46,302 bases of DNA from Rariglobus sp. (GTDB lineage Bacteria; Verrucomicrobiota; Verrucomicrobiia; Opitutales; Opitutaceae): contig JAQSWS010000031.1 of assembly GCA_029266495.1 (NCBI GenBank), positions 1 to 46,302 on the forward strand, in the 5' to 3' direction. The notes beneath the pieces are model-generated. The model was not told where the DNA came from and did no database searches. It saw nothing but the letters and a program-made list of their open reading frames with translations. Position numbers and translations under genes: made by a program. Below, piece by piece: positions 1-8,554 of this stretch. Numbering within the stretch: the first letter of the stretch is position 1; every line of letters starts with the position of its first letter.

Positions 1-1647
1 AACACGCCCGACCAAATCACCGAACCCGCCAACGTCGTCGCGCTCGACAGCTTCCAACCGTTTCAAGTCATCCGGCATCTTAACGGTTCGGCCGACGTCC
101 GGTTCACCGGCTTCGACCATGGCACCGGCGCGGCCGACCTCGAAATCCGTTTCCTCGATGTGGAGCACGCGACTTCGACTCCGTGGCAAATTCTGACCCG
201 CGGTTCGACCGGAGGAGGCGCGGCCGTTCGTGCGACGATCCCCGTGCCGAAGGGTTATTGGAAAACCATCGAGGTGCGGCGGGTGAATTCTGCGGGTGCG
301 ATCGGCAACAGCAATCGCCCCAACCGCACCTGGTCCCGCTGGGCGGTGGGAGAGGTCGTGGCGATCTGGGGCGACAGTATTCAGGGCCACCTTCAGTCCA
401 ACGCCCGGTTCGGCATCGTCGCGCCCAATGGCTTCACCGCAAAATATCCAACCAGCTCGGTGTCCAAACTCGCCAGCGACACGAATCCGCTCTCCGCCGG
501 CATGTGGAACCTGCTTCGCGGCGGAGGCGAAGGCGGCGGTTCGCAAGGCGAGAACGAGTTGGTGAACAACCTGTCGGCGGCCTCGCAGTGCTGCGTCGGT
601 TATATGGTGTATTGGGCGGGCGCGACGCAGCTTTCCGGCTGGAAGGAAGGCACGGGCGCAAACCTCACCCGTTACGACCAGGCGAAGGCGTTCTGCATGG
701 CGAACGACGGCCTCAACAAGCCGAACCTCTTCACGTGGGTGGGGAATCTCGCGAGCGCGAAAGCCGGCGAGGATTTCTACGCAAACCTGAATGATTTCCG
801 CAGTCTGATCGACAAAGATTTCGGCGCAGGCGCGTGGCGGCTGCTGCTCGCGCCCGTGCCGATCATTTATTCCACCGAGGTAAGCCCGGTGCGTTTGCAC
901 ACGCTCCGTGATGCGTGCCGCCGGTGGGTCGAAGACAATCCCCGGACCGCGTCCTTCGCGGGCGTATTCATCGACCACGAGACCTATGACGGCGTTCACC
1001 CCGACAACCCCGCCTACCAGCGGATCGGTCCGCGCTGGGGAAACGCTGCTGCCTATCTGCGCGATCAGACCCGCTACGTCGATCCCCGCGGTGGCGAAAT
1101 CACCCGTTTTTACCGCTCCGGTTCCGACCTCATCGTTCAAGTCAAACTCCACGGCGGCACCGCGCTGAGCCTGAAAAATCCAGCGGCGAATATCTCCGGC
1201 TTCACGGTGTCGGCCGACAATTTCACCACGACGATCCCCATCTCCTCGGCGGTGGTGATCAACCACACAACCATCCGCCTTACGCCGGCCTCGTTGCCGT
1301 CGGGTGCGCTGAAACTGCGTTACGCCTACGGACGTCCCGGTGAGTCCGGGGCGACGCTTGCGGGCATCGGGATGGACAACCTCCTTTATGTGAACGCCGG
1401 CCCGACCAACCTCATTGCTGTTCAGCCGATCTGGGGGACCGCAGCCAACAACTGGTCACTGGAGGAAGGGAGTAGCAACCACGTGATCGCCGCTCACAGG
1501 CTATGGCGCCAGCAGCGTGAACGACGCCCACAGTTCACCGCGAGCCTGACGCGCTTCGCGCACGCCTGCGCGTGCCGGCCCATGCCAGTGCGCCCATCGA
1601 CGCAAGCAGCGCATAACTGGACGGCTCAGGAATCACGGTCGCCGTGA
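1..1647 (+). CDS. SGNH/GDSL-type esterase, 5' partial
   Basis: The reading frame is open from base 1, so the true start lies outside the window; 548 residues are visible. A block I motif (W-G-D-S-I-Q, serine at visible residue 126) and a block V motif (D-G-V-H-P, Asp330 and His333) give the catalytic residues of an SGNH hydrolase, the superfamily that includes sialate and acetylxylan O-acetylesterases. A beta-sandwich-like tail follows (about residues 345-450). A deacetylating role on secreted or imported glycans is likely but the substrate is unknown. The last 38 codons run antisense through the end of the facing PEP-CTERM gene and look like non-protein sequence (many Arg, Pro and Cys), so the natural C-terminus was probably near base 1500 and has been altered by a frameshift or lost stop. 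Confidence 0.7.
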   Translation, partial: NTPDQITEPANVVALDSFQPFQVIRHLNGSADVRFTGFDHGTGAADLEIRFLDVEHATSTPWQILTRGSTGGGAAVRATIPVPKGYWKTIEVRRVNSAGAIGNSNRPNRTWSRWAVGEVVAIWGDSIQGHLQSNARFGIVAPNGFTAKYPTSSVSKLASDTNPLSAGMWNLLRGGGEGGGSQGENELVNNLSAASQCCVGYMVYWAGATQLSGWKEGTGANLTRYDQAKAFCMANDGLNKPNLFTWVGNLASAKAGEDFYANLNDFRSLIDKDFGAGAWRLLLAPVPIIYSTEVSPVRLHTLRDACRRWVEDNPRTASFAGVFIDHETYDGVHPDNPAYQRIGPRWGNAAAYLRDQTRYVDPRGGEITRFYRSGSDLIVQVKLHGGTALSLKNPAANISGFTVSADNFTTTIPISSAVVINHTTIRLTPASLPSGALKLRYAYGRPGESGATLAGIGMDNLLYVNAGPTNLIAVQPIWGTAANNWSLEEGSSNHVIAAHRLWRQQRERRPQFTASLTRFAHACACRPMPVRPSTQAAHNWTAQESRSP

Positions 1648-2260
1648 CGCCTGTCAGCGTGACCGTATCCACTCGCAGATAGGATGCCGCGTTGACGTTG
1701 CTTCCATCGTTCAGAAAAATTCGAAACGAAATCGTGCTCAGGTTTTGAAACGCACTGTCCGTCAGGGTGACGCTGGCGTTCGACCAGGTGATGGCGTTCA
1801 CAGCTCCCACGCTCGCCGTTAACGTCGCGAGCGAAGTGCCATAGTTATCAATGCTCGAACGGACGCTGAACGTAGCCGGAGTCGTCGGCGCGGTGCCTCC
1901 ATTATACGAATACGCGTAGGCAAAACTCAGATTCGCCAAGTCCAACTCGGAACCCGAGTTCGCGCTGACCGTGAATCCCATCCAGTCGTCGCTGCTCGGA
2001 GCGATCGCCTGGTTCACAAGATCGCCCGTCACATAGAGCGACCGCGGCGTGGGATTGCCAATGCTGGACAACACCAGGGTCACGCCGCCCCCCGACGTAA
2101 ACGTCCCCGCAGTGACGTTTGTCCCCGTCGTGGTCGGATTACTCGCAGCCGCCAATGTGTTAGGAGTGAACTCATAATAGGCCAACGTCGCCGCCTGCAC
2201 CGACGTCACGAGCACAAAAAAGCAAAAGCCAACCCGGCTGAAAAACTTGGGGTAAGTCAT
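1535..2260 (-). CDS. PEP-CTERM sorting domain protein
   Basis: A secreted protein of 241 residues. The start is placed at 2260, where MTYPKFFSRVGFCFFVLVTS opens a typical signal peptide ending VQAA; a longer reading to 2377 adds 39 unlikely residues. The middle is Ser/Thr/Asn-rich and looks like an all-beta extracellular domain. The C-terminus has the tripartite PEP-CTERM signal: VIPEPSSYALLA, a hydrophobic stretch (MGALAWAG) and an Arg-rich end. Such proteins are sorted and cleaved by an exosortase, which is not encoded in this window. Function beyond surface or matrix location is unknown. It converges on and overlaps the SGNH esterase gene by 113 bases. Two other PEP-CTERM proteins occur in the window. 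Confidence 0.85.
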   Translation of the reverse strand: MTYPKFFSRVGFCFFVLVTSVQAATLAYYEFTPNTLAAASNPTTTGTNVTAGTFTSGGGVTLVLSSIGNPTPRSLYVTGDLVNQAIAPSSDDWMGFTVSANSGSELDLANLSFAYAYSYNGGTAPTTPATFSVRSSIDNYGTSLATLTASVGAVNAITWSNASVTLTDSAFQNLSTISFRIFLNDGSNVNAASYLRVDTVTLTGVTATVIPEPSSYALLASMGALAWAGTRRRARSASGSR

Positions 2261-2474
2261 GCCCGAATCTTGGCGACGTGAACCCTCGCGCGCAACCAAC
2301 GATCGCGGTTGACGCATTTTTTTACAGCATGCAATTCCACTGCTTTGTCGGGCGGCTCCATGATGAAATCCACCCATCGCCGGTCCCGTCGATCACGACC
2401 AGGTCGATCAGCAGGTGCGCACACCTCGCTACAAAGTATTCGTCATTGAACCGATTAAGCGCCTTTTTCGCGCC

Positions 2475-3485
2475 ATGTCAGGTCGCACCACCATGAGGCA
2501 AATCGCCACCGCTGCGGGCGTCTCCGTCGCCACGGTGAGCATGGCCTTGCGCAATTCCGAAAAAATCACCCCGGAAACCCGCGCCAAGGTCCGTGAAATC
2601 GCCGCCTCCCTGAACTACCAGCCCGACCCGCTCATCGCCGCGCTCGCCGGCCGGCGCCGCGAGCGAACACTCAACCACCTCGACATCATCGCCTACGTCA
2701 CCGCGTATCCGTCGCGCGAGGGCTGGCGCCAGAATCGCTTCTCGCCCGCCGCCTACGAGGGCGCCTGCACCCGGGCCGAACAACGCGGCTACCGCGTCGA
2801 ACACTTCTGGTTGCGCGAGTCAAACATGACGACGCGCCGGCTCGCCCACATTCTTCAGGCACGCGGCATCCTCGGCGTGTGCCTCGCGCCCTTTCCCGAC
2901 GCCGTCCCCCAATTCTCGTTTGCATGGGACGACTTCTGCGTCGCCGCCATCGGCTACTCCATGATGCGCCCCGCCATCCATCGCGCGTGCCCGCATCAAT
3001 ACCAGGGCATGCAACTCGCGCTCACGACCCTGCGTCAACGCGGCCACCAGCGCATCGGCGTCGCCCTCGGCAAACGCGTCAGCAAGATCGTCGCCCAAAA
3101 CTGGATCGCCGCCGTCCTGCTCTTTCAATACACCTACGGACGCAACGCCGCGACCTGCCTCGTCTATGAAGAGTCCGACCGCCTTGAACTGAAGGACTGG
3201 CTCGGCACCCACAAACCCGACGCGATGGTCGTCTCCGATATTTTCCTGATCGAGTGGCTGAAGGAAACCGGCATCCGCATCCCCGAGGACATGGGCGTGC
3301 TGCCGATGGAGCGTCTTCCCGGCTACGCCTGCCTCGACCAAAAGCCCGGCATGGTCGGCGCCGCGGCCATCGATCTCATCATCGGCATGATCCAGCGCAA
3401 CGAAACCGGCCTGCCCGCCGATCCCAAGGTCCTCATGGTCGAGGGCTCCTGGGTGGACGGTCCCTCGGTCCTGCTCAAACGATAG
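2475..3485 (+). CDS. LacI-family transcriptional regulator
   Basis: A sugar-responsive DNA-binding regulator of 336 residues from the ATG at 2475; an upstream ATG at 2415 would add 20 residues before the helix-turn-helix. The HTH starts at once (MRQIATAAGVSVATVSMALR), followed by the hinge region and Y-Q-P-D-P-L-I-A-A-L, a variant also seen in the LacI protein at 18442-19473 (Y-A-P-D-P-M-L-S-A-L). Both share E-H/E-F-W in the sensor domain, so they are paralogues of one lineage-specific group. The periplasmic-binding-protein-like sensor fills residues 60-330. Its target is not evident: the next gene, panB, is housekeeping, so regulation of the upstream glycan genes, or of genes elsewhere, is more plausible. 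Confidence 0.9.
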   Translation: MSGRTTMRQIATAAGVSVATVSMALRNSEKITPETRAKVREIAASLNYQPDPLIAALAGRRRERTLNHLDIIAYVTAYPSREGWRQNRFSPAAYEGACTRAEQRGYRVEHFWLRESNMTTRRLAHILQARGILGVCLAPFPDAVPQFSFAWDDFCVAAIGYSMMRPAIHRACPHQYQGMQLALTTLRQRGHQRIGVALGKRVSKIVAQNWIAAVLLFQYTYGRNAATCLVYEESDRLELKDWLGTHKPDAMVVSDIFLIEWLKETGIRIPEDMGVLPMERLPGYACLDQKPGMVGAAAIDLIIGMIQRNETGLPADPKVLMVEGSWVDGPSVLLKR

Positions 3486-3551
3486 CCGCATGCGCGATGA
3501 CAAAGCCGGGATTGGCTTTTACCCCCGGCTATGCGAGAGTCACGGTCCCGT

Positions 3552-4340
3552 ATGAAGTCCGTCCTCGATTTTAAGGCCCGCAAGGGCAAGGGCCGTATCA
3601 GCATGTCCACCGCATATGCGCACTGGGAGGCCCGCTTCCTCGCCGCCTCGCCCGTCGATTGCGTGCTCGTGGGCGACAGTGTCGCCACCGTCGTCGACGG
3701 CGAAGCCACGACATTCGCCGCCACCCCCGAGATCATCGCGCGCCACACCGCCGCGGTCGCCCGCGGGCTCGCCGGAACCAAATTTCTCATCGCCGACTTC
3801 CCTTACCTCGCCGCGCGCAAAGGCACCACCTCCGCCGTCGAGTGCGCCACGCTCCTGATGCGCGCCGGCGCGCACGCAGTGAAGATCGAGGGCATCGACG
3901 GCCATGAGGACGTCGTCCGTCACCTCGTTCAATCCGGCGTTCCCGTGATCAGCCACCTTGGCCTCACCCCGCAATCGGTCAACGCCCTCGGCGGCTACAA
4001 GGTCCAGGGGAAAACCGAGACCGCCGCCGCCGACCTGCTCCGTCAGGCGCGCGCCACCGAGGCCGCCGGCGCCTCCGGCCTGGTGATCGAATGCATCCCC
4101 TCCGAGGTCGCCCGCGAGATCACCGGGGCGCTCTCAATCCCTGTCATCGGCATCGGCGCCGGCCCGCACACCGACGGCCAGGTGCTGGTGTTTCACGACA
4201 TGCTCGGACTCAACCCGGGCTTCACCGCCAAGTTCGTCCGCCCCTTCGCCGACGGGAATAAAACCGTGACCAGCGGACTCTCCTCCTTCGCCGAGGCGGT
4301 CGCCAACGGCACCTTTCCGAGCAAAAAAGAATCCTACTAA
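3552..4340 (+). CDS. panB: 3-methyl-2-oxobutanoate hydroxymethyltransferase
   Basis: PanB transfers a hydroxymethyl group from 5,10-methylenetetrahydrofolate to 2-oxoisovalerate, giving ketopantoate, the first committed step of pantothenate synthesis, in the cytoplasm. The 262-residue product is normal length. Seen motifs are VLVGDSVA (metal ligand Asp42), the HLGLTPQSV region, VIECIPSEVA (catalytic Glu180) and IGIGAGPHTDGQVLV near the C-terminus. An ATG at 3531 would add seven residues; the ATG at 3552 is preferred because the extension has no counterpart in the family. It is followed by coaC and coaB, so most of the route to phosphopantetheine sits together, apart from panC, panD and panE. 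An intergenic inverted repeat separates it from coaC. Confidence 0.95.
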   Translation: MKSVLDFKARKGKGRISMSTAYAHWEARFLAASPVDCVLVGDSVATVVDGEATTFAATPEIIARHTAAVARGLAGTKFLIADFPYLAARKGTTSAVECATLLMRAGAHAVKIEGIDGHEDVVRHLVQSGVPVISHLGLTPQSVNALGGYKVQGKTETAAADLLRQARATEAAGASGLVIECIPSEVAREITGALSIPVIGIGAGPHTDGQVLVFHDMLGLNPGFTAKFVRPFADGNKTVTSGLSSFAEAVANGTFPSKKESY

Positions 4341-4349
4341 ATCGGATAT

Positions 4350-4457
4350 GTCACAGAGGCCGGAAGAGGATGCACAGAGCGTCACAGAGGCCGGAACAAA
4401 CAACTCCTTCATGTCTTTCTCTGTGAAACTCTGTGCCCCTCTTCCGGCCTCTGTGAC
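4350..4457. repeat. Long inverted repeat of CACAGAG/CTCTGTG type
   Basis: The 20-base arms at 4350-4369 and 4438-4457 are exact reverse complements (left arm begins GTCACAGAGGCCGG). The pairing continues inward with a few mismatches through GCACAGAG and TCACAGAG. A partial direct copy of the left arm lies at 4381-4395. It fills most of the gap between panB and coaC. The CTCTGTG core recurs at 38209-38250, so this is one member of a dispersed intergenic family rather than a simple terminator; it has no T-run. Confidence 0.85.
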
Positions 4458-4481
4458 TAAACTCCGAATCCGTCTTTTCCC

Positions 4482-5045
4482 ATGACCACCGCCCGCAAGC
4501 CCCGTCTGCTCGTCCTGCTCACCGGCTCGATCTCCTGTTACAAAGCGTGCTTCGCCATCTCGCGACTGGTGCAGGCCGGCATCGAGGTGCGCACCGTGGC
4601 CACGCCCGCCGCCCTGCAGTTCATCGGCAAGGCCACGCTCGAAGGCCTCACCGGCCAGCCCGTGGCCAGCGACATGTGGGAGTCGGGCCGTGCGATGGAT
4701 CACATCAATCTCGCCCGCTGGGCCGACCTCGCCTTGGTCGCCCCGGCCACCGCCAACACCCTCAACCGCCTCGCCTCGGGCCTCGCCGATGACCTGGTCG
4801 GAAGCCTGTTCCTTGCCTGGGAAATTCAAAAGAAGCCGTGGTGGGTCGCTCCCGCCATGAACGTCGCCATGCTGGAGCATCCGCTCACACAGGCCTCGTT
4901 GCAAAAACTCTCCGGCCTCGGCGTGCGCGTGCTGCCCACCGGCTCCGGCACTCTCGCCTGCGGTGAGGAAGGCGCGGGGCGCCTGCTCGAGCCCGAACAA
5001 CTCGTCATGCACGTCCTCGCCGAACTCGGCACCAAGATCGCATAA
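4482..5045 (+). CDS. coaC: Phosphopantothenoylcysteine decarboxylase (CoaC)
   Basis: A flavoprotein of 187 residues that decarboxylates 4'-phosphopantothenoylcysteine to 4'-phosphopantetheine in coenzyme A synthesis. The family marks are all present: LTGSISCYKA at the FMN-binding N-terminus, H-I-N-L-A-R-W-A-D with active-site His74, PAMNVAM, and the substrate-clamp loop A-C-G-E-E-G-A-G-R near residue 160. Most bacteria fuse this domain to CoaB in one CoaBC protein; here it ends with its own stop and CoaB is a separate gene 115 bases downstream, with a repeat hairpin in between. Confidence 0.93.
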   Translation: MTTARKPRLLVLLTGSISCYKACFAISRLVQAGIEVRTVATPAALQFIGKATLEGLTGQPVASDMWESGRAMDHINLARWADLALVAPATANTLNRLASGLADDLVGSLFLAWEIQKKPWWVAPAMNVAMLEHPLTQASLQKLSGLGVRVLPTGSGTLACGEEGAGRLLEPEQLVMHVLAELGTKIA

Positions 5046-5068
5046 ATTCCTTCTCTTTGATTCGTTCT

Positions 5069-5138
5069 CGTTCTCTTACTCGTTCCCGAATTCCGCACCG
5101 GCCACCTGCCGGGCAATCCGGGAAGGAGTAAGAGAACG
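5069..5138. repeat. Inverted repeat of GTTCTCGTTCTC type
   Basis: The arms at 5069-5088 (CGTTCTCTTACTCGTTCCCG) and 5119-5138 match in 19 of 20 positions as reverse complements, around a 30-base loop. Further copies of GTTCTCG and CGAGAAC flank each arm (5063-5070 and 5141-5151). The element lies exactly between the CoaC and CoaB coding regions. It resembles the other low-complexity intergenic elements in this window in style but not in sequence. Confidence 0.8.
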
Positions 5139-5160
5139 AAGAACGAGAACGATTTTTAGC

Positions 5161-5799
5161 ATGCGCATCCTCCTCACCTCCGGCGCAACGCGTGAACCCA
5201 TCGATGCGGTGCGCTTCCTCTCCAATGTGAGCACCGGCCGCACCGGTGCGCTCCTGGCCGGCGCCCTCGCGCAACACGATCACGCCGTCACCCTGCTCCA
5301 CGGCGAAGGCGCCGTGCGCCCCGGCTTGATGAACTCCGTTGCCACCGAATCGTTTTCCTCCACCGAAAACCTGGAGGCCCAGCTCCGCCGCCTGCTCGGC
5401 GCGGGCAGCTACGATGCGGTGATCCACTGCGCCGCCGTCTCCGACTACCGTCCGGCCGAGACGCATGCGGCCAAACTCACCTCCTACGCCAGCGAGCTCA
5501 CCCTGCGCCTCGTCCCCACGACCAAGCTTCTCCCCAAACTCAAGCACTACGCGCCCCGTCCGCTCAAGGTGATCGGCTTTAAACTCACCGCCGGCGCCGG
5601 CACGCAAGACCGCGCCCAGGCGGTGGCGAAGCTGTTCGCCGCCGGCACGGTCGACGCCGTCATTCACAATGACATGGACGACCTCGCCACGGGTGACGCC
5701 CGTCCGTTCCATGCCTGGCGCGCCGGCTCCCCCACTCCCGAGTCACTCGCCGGGATCGAAGAGCTGGGCGAATGGCTGAATGCCTTCGTCTGCGCATAA
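5161..5799 (+). CDS. coaB: Phosphopantothenate-cysteine ligase (CoaB)
   Basis: Joins phosphopantothenate and cysteine, using a nucleotide triphosphate, to make the substrate of CoaC. The 212-residue product begins MRILLTSGATREPID, then V-R-F-L-S-N-V-S-T-G, and has A-A-V-S-D-Y-R-P and the G-F-K-L-T strand, all typical of the CoaB domain of CoaBC. The ATG at 5161 is chosen because the family begins within two or three residues of this strand; the in-frame sequence further upstream is the translated intergenic repeat. Being a free-standing CoaB, it must pair with CoaC from the gene upstream rather than act as a fused protein. Confidence 0.92.
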   Translation: MRILLTSGATREPIDAVRFLSNVSTGRTGALLAGALAQHDHAVTLLHGEGAVRPGLMNSVATESFSSTENLEAQLRRLLGAGSYDAVIHCAAVSDYRPAETHAAKLTSYASELTLRLVPTTKLLPKLKHYAPRPLKVIGFKLTAGAGTQDRAQAVAKLFAAGTVDAVIHNDMDDLATGDARPFHAWRAGSPTPESLAGIEELGEWLNAFVCA

Positions 5800-5922
5800 A
5801 AATCCGCTGCTCGAAGGCAGGGCGGGAATCGCGGCCAGTAGGGACGACATGGATTCAAAATAGCAGAAGCCCCGGAGTTCCGCGATGGACAGGGTGGCGG
5901 TTGATTTGGCAAAACCGATGAT

Positions 5923-6792
5923 ATGAAACGTCGGATCATCACCCTTACGGAACGCCTGGTCGCCGGCATGCCCGAACCGGACGATTATTTCCGCGGGTTG
6001 CGACGCCCGGCGGACGCCTTGCCGGACAACGTGCTGCTTTTCGCCCGGCGCGACTCCCGCTCACTCAGGCCGGCCAGCGTCGCCTCGGCCTTTCATCAAC
6101 GCTGGGTGTTGATCGTGGCGCTGGCCGGACGGGGCACGGTGGTGCTGGACCGGAAACCATATCCGCTCCGCCCGGGCGAGGTGCTCCTCGTGCCGCCGCT
6201 GCATCTCCACGCCTACGACAACCTGGATCCGCAGCCCACCTGGTTGTTCACGACCTTCGAGTGGCCGGGCCACACGGCGATGGGTGAAACCTGGCGCGGC
6301 GCACGCCGGCTGGATACGAACGCGCGCACACGCCTCGACGCCCTGATCAAGGCATGGCGCGCCCCCCGGCCGGACGGGCTGCTGGCGGCGGCGCATTTGC
6401 TGGCCTTGTTGCGCCACCTGTTTCCGCGGACAAAAAAAGCCCCGCAAACCTCCCCGGCTGTTCAAGGCGGTTTGATCGCGGCCGTGCGCGCCGCCGCGGA
6501 GGTTGAACCGGCCGGCAAGCTTCGCGCACTCGCCCACCGGATGGGCATAAGCGAGAGCCACCTCCGGGCGCGTTTCAGAGACGAGGCCGGCATCAGCCTC
6601 GGACGCTACCTGCGGGAAGCCCGGCTGAGACAGTCGGCAATCTGGCTGCGCGAGGAAGACATCAGCATCAAAACGGCGGCCGAGCGCGCGGGCTACCCCG
6701 ACATCTACACCTTCAGCCGGGCCTTTCGACGCTCGATGGGAACGCCCCCGTCCCAAGTTCGCGACCAGATCTCCCGCCGACGCGGACGGTGA
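5923..6792 (+). CDS. AraC-family transcriptional regulator
   Basis: A 289-residue regulator with an N-terminal cupin-like ligand domain (L-R-P-G-E-V-L-L-V-P-P-L-H-L-H near residue 85) and a C-terminal double helix-turn-helix at about 195-285, ending in the signature region A-A-E-R-A-G-Y-P-D-I-Y-T-F-S-R-A-F-R-R. AraC proteins of this layout usually sense a sugar and activate catabolic genes. The convergent neighbour, a secreted esterase, is a possible but unproven target. The 123 bases before it, after coaB, hold no recognised element. Confidence 0.9.
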   Translation: MKRRIITLTERLVAGMPEPDDYFRGLRRPADALPDNVLLFARRDSRSLRPASVASAFHQRWVLIVALAGRGTVVLDRKPYPLRPGEVLLVPPLHLHAYDNLDPQPTWLFTTFEWPGHTAMGETWRGARRLDTNARTRLDALIKAWRAPRPDGLLAAAHLLALLRHLFPRTKKAPQTSPAVQGGLIAAVRAAAEVEPAGKLRALAHRMGISESHLRARFRDEAGISLGRYLREARLRQSAIWLREEDISIKTAAERAGYPDIYTFSRAFRRSMGTPPSQVRDQISRRRGR

Positions 6793-6821
6793 GGCAGACC
6801 GTTCACACCCAGCCTCGCCGC

Positions 6822-8156
6822 CTACGGCACCGGCGGCGGCGGCAGGGACTCGCCGGAGAGCACCGCTTTTTTCCACTCCGCTGCGCGGCGGAAATACGCG
6901 GCTTGCGCAGCACCGGTGCCTTGATGATTCGATAATGGCAGGATCAGCGCCTCCTTGGGCCCCTTGAGCGCGTTGATCGCCGCGGCCACCCCCGTGGGAC
7001 GGGAGGTTTCATCCGCGAGTCCGTAGGCCACCAACGCGGGAGTGCGAATGCGTGCGGCGAAGTTGATCCCGTCAAAATAACCCGCCGTCACTTCAACCTT
7101 CTTCATGTCGCGATCGCGCGGCCCCCAGTTGGACAACCAGTAGGGCCAGCCGAAGGCGCGGTTGGCGAGAGGCGCGTAATTGTCACAACCGGCGGGCACG
7201 ACGGCCATCAGCCCGGTGACCTTCGGTGACAGCGCGGCCGTGACCAGCGCCTGCAAACCTCCCTGCGAGGCACCCGTCACGATCAACGTTTCGCCGTCCC
7301 ATTCCGGCCGCGTGGCGAGGTATTCGGCCGCGCGGACACACCCGAGAAACATCCGCAGGAAGTAGGAGGTCTCGCGATCTTCGCTGCCCATATAAACGTA
7401 ATTCTTCAGCGCGCCGTCCTTCTGGTTCTTGTAGAACTCGGGCGACTCGTCGATCGGCAGGTCGTGCGCGCTGATATTCAAAACGAGCCAGCCGGCCTTG
7501 GCATCGTTGATCACCGTCGACTGATCGAGCGCGTAAACCCCGGCATATTGAACCACGAGCAACGCGGGGGATTTTCCTCCGGTCGACGGATGGGCCAGCT
7601 GGCCGCGAACCTTGGTCCCGCGGATGTTGTCGAGCGTCACCTTGTAGTAAGTGACGCCTTCCGTGTTTTTGGCGTCGGGTGTTTTCTCCACCACGGGGTT
7701 CACCGGAACCTGCGCGAGTTCGTCCAGCTTCGCCTTCCAGAACGCGTCGAAGTCCTTGGGCTCGGGCGCGGCGGGCCCGATCTTCCCGGGCGCATAGATC
7801 GCCCCGCCCACCGCCAGCGGCTGCGCGTTTTTCTCGGCGGGCAACACCTGCACGACAAGCGCGCCGGCATCCTCGCGGACGGCCGATAGCGACACCGCGC
7901 CGGCGGAGTAATCCAGCGTGCCTTCCTGGACGACCACCTGACCGTCTTTCTTGATCTTGTAGACCAACTCGGGGGCCGGCGCGCCCGTCTCGGGTTTTAC
8001 TTCGACGCGCCAGGTCGCCTTGTCGCCAGGCGCATACACCCCGGACGGCACTTCCGGCGTGATCATCACCACCGGGGCGGAAACCAGACGAAAGGGAACG
8101 CCGACGACTAACAGGGCCGCGAAAGCCGCGGAGCGGAAATGACAGAATCGTTTCAT
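6822..8156 (-). CDS. Secreted acetylxylan esterase-like hydrolase (AXE1/CE7 type)
   Basis: An alpha/beta hydrolase of 444 residues. The ATG at 8156 is chosen because it starts a signal peptide (M-K-R-F-C-H-F, hydrophobic core, V-S-A); the longer reading to 8330 adds 58 unlikely residues. Residues 30-135 form a beta-rich N-terminal domain; the catalytic domain follows, with G-A-S-Q-G-G (nucleophile Ser297), Asp382 in L-A-D-E-T and His411 in S-N-H-Q-G. This triad and the K-D-F-D-A-F-W-K start of the domain fit the acetylxylan esterase/cephalosporin-C deacetylase family, which removes acetyl groups from xylan and its oligosaccharides. It converges with the AraC gene, 29 bases apart. Confidence 0.88.
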   Translation of the reverse strand: MKRFCHFRSAAFAALLVVGVPFRLVSAPVVMITPEVPSGVYAPGDKATWRVEVKPETGAPAPELVYKIKKDGQVVVQEGTLDYSAGAVSLSAVREDAGALVVQVLPAEKNAQPLAVGGAIYAPGKIGPAAPEPKDFDAFWKAKLDELAQVPVNPVVEKTPDAKNTEGVTYYKVTLDNIRGTKVRGQLAHPSTGGKSPALLVVQYAGVYALDQSTVINDAKAGWLVLNISAHDLPIDESPEFYKNQKDGALKNYVYMGSEDRETSYFLRMFLGCVRAAEYLATRPEWDGETLIVTGASQGGLQALVTAALSPKVTGLMAVVPAGCDNYAPLANRAFGWPYWLSNWGPRDRDMKKVEVTAGYFDGINFAARIRTPALVAYGLADETSRPTGVAAAINALKGPKEALILPLSNHQGTGAAQAAYFRRAAEWKKAVLSGESLPPPPVP

Positions 8157-8197
8157 GACGTGGGGAGGTAAACAAACAGGCGTCCGGACGACCGTGA

Positions 8198-8431
8198 CGC
8201 TTATGGAGCCGTCACCTTGATTGTAATCGCCGCCTCGGCGACCGGATTCTTGAAGTTGATGCGACAACCGTGCCGCTTGGAAGGCACTCAACCCTCGGCC
8301 CGATCGAAGGTGCCCCGAAAGCCCCCGCAACGCCCATTGTCCCGGTGCTCACGCCAGAGCCAGCGGCCGCCTCCGGCTTTTGGCGTGCCCTGGCGGACGA
8401 TCGCTACCTCACAGGGCAGCCCTTGCGATAG
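8198..8431 (+). pseudogene. Possible gene remnant (C-terminal fragment)
   Basis: The 398-base gap between the esterase start and feoA has an open frame without an ATG. Its translation is protein-like over the last 60 codons: G-D-R-I-L-E-V-D-A-T-T-V-P-L, a Pro/Ala linker, then S-G-F-W-R-A-L-A-D-D-R-Y-L and a stop at 8429-8431. No family is recognised. It could be the tail of a decayed gene; chance is not excluded. The 5' side of the same gap must also hold the esterase promoter. Confidence 0.3.
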
Positions 8432-8513
8432 GATCCAGACCAAGCCAAAGCAGAGTTAGTCGCTTAAACTGCAACGGCATGCGGCGCCTACGACCGCCCC
8501 GCCACCCGGCGCG

Positions 8514-8543
8514 TTGACATTGAAACTGAGTCTCAGTCATATT
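8514..8543 (+). promoter_or_regulatory. feo promoter with palindromic operator
   Basis: A TTGACA -35 box at 8514-8519 and a CATATT-like -10 at 8538-8543 are 18 bases apart. The spacer is filled by ACTGAGTCTCAGT (8525-8537), a perfect 13-base palindrome inside TGAAACTGAGTCTCAGTCA. Its place before a ferrous iron operon suggests an iron-responsive repressor of the Fur or DtxR type, which would block polymerase directly. The regulator is inferred, not seen. Confidence 0.6.
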
Positions 8544-8554
8544 TCGGGTCCGCC

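Noticed and set aside
2396-2406. CGACCAGGTCG palindrome before the LacI gene at 2475
   Set aside because: Only 11 bases, single copy as far as I can see, and expected by chance in such GC-rich DNA.
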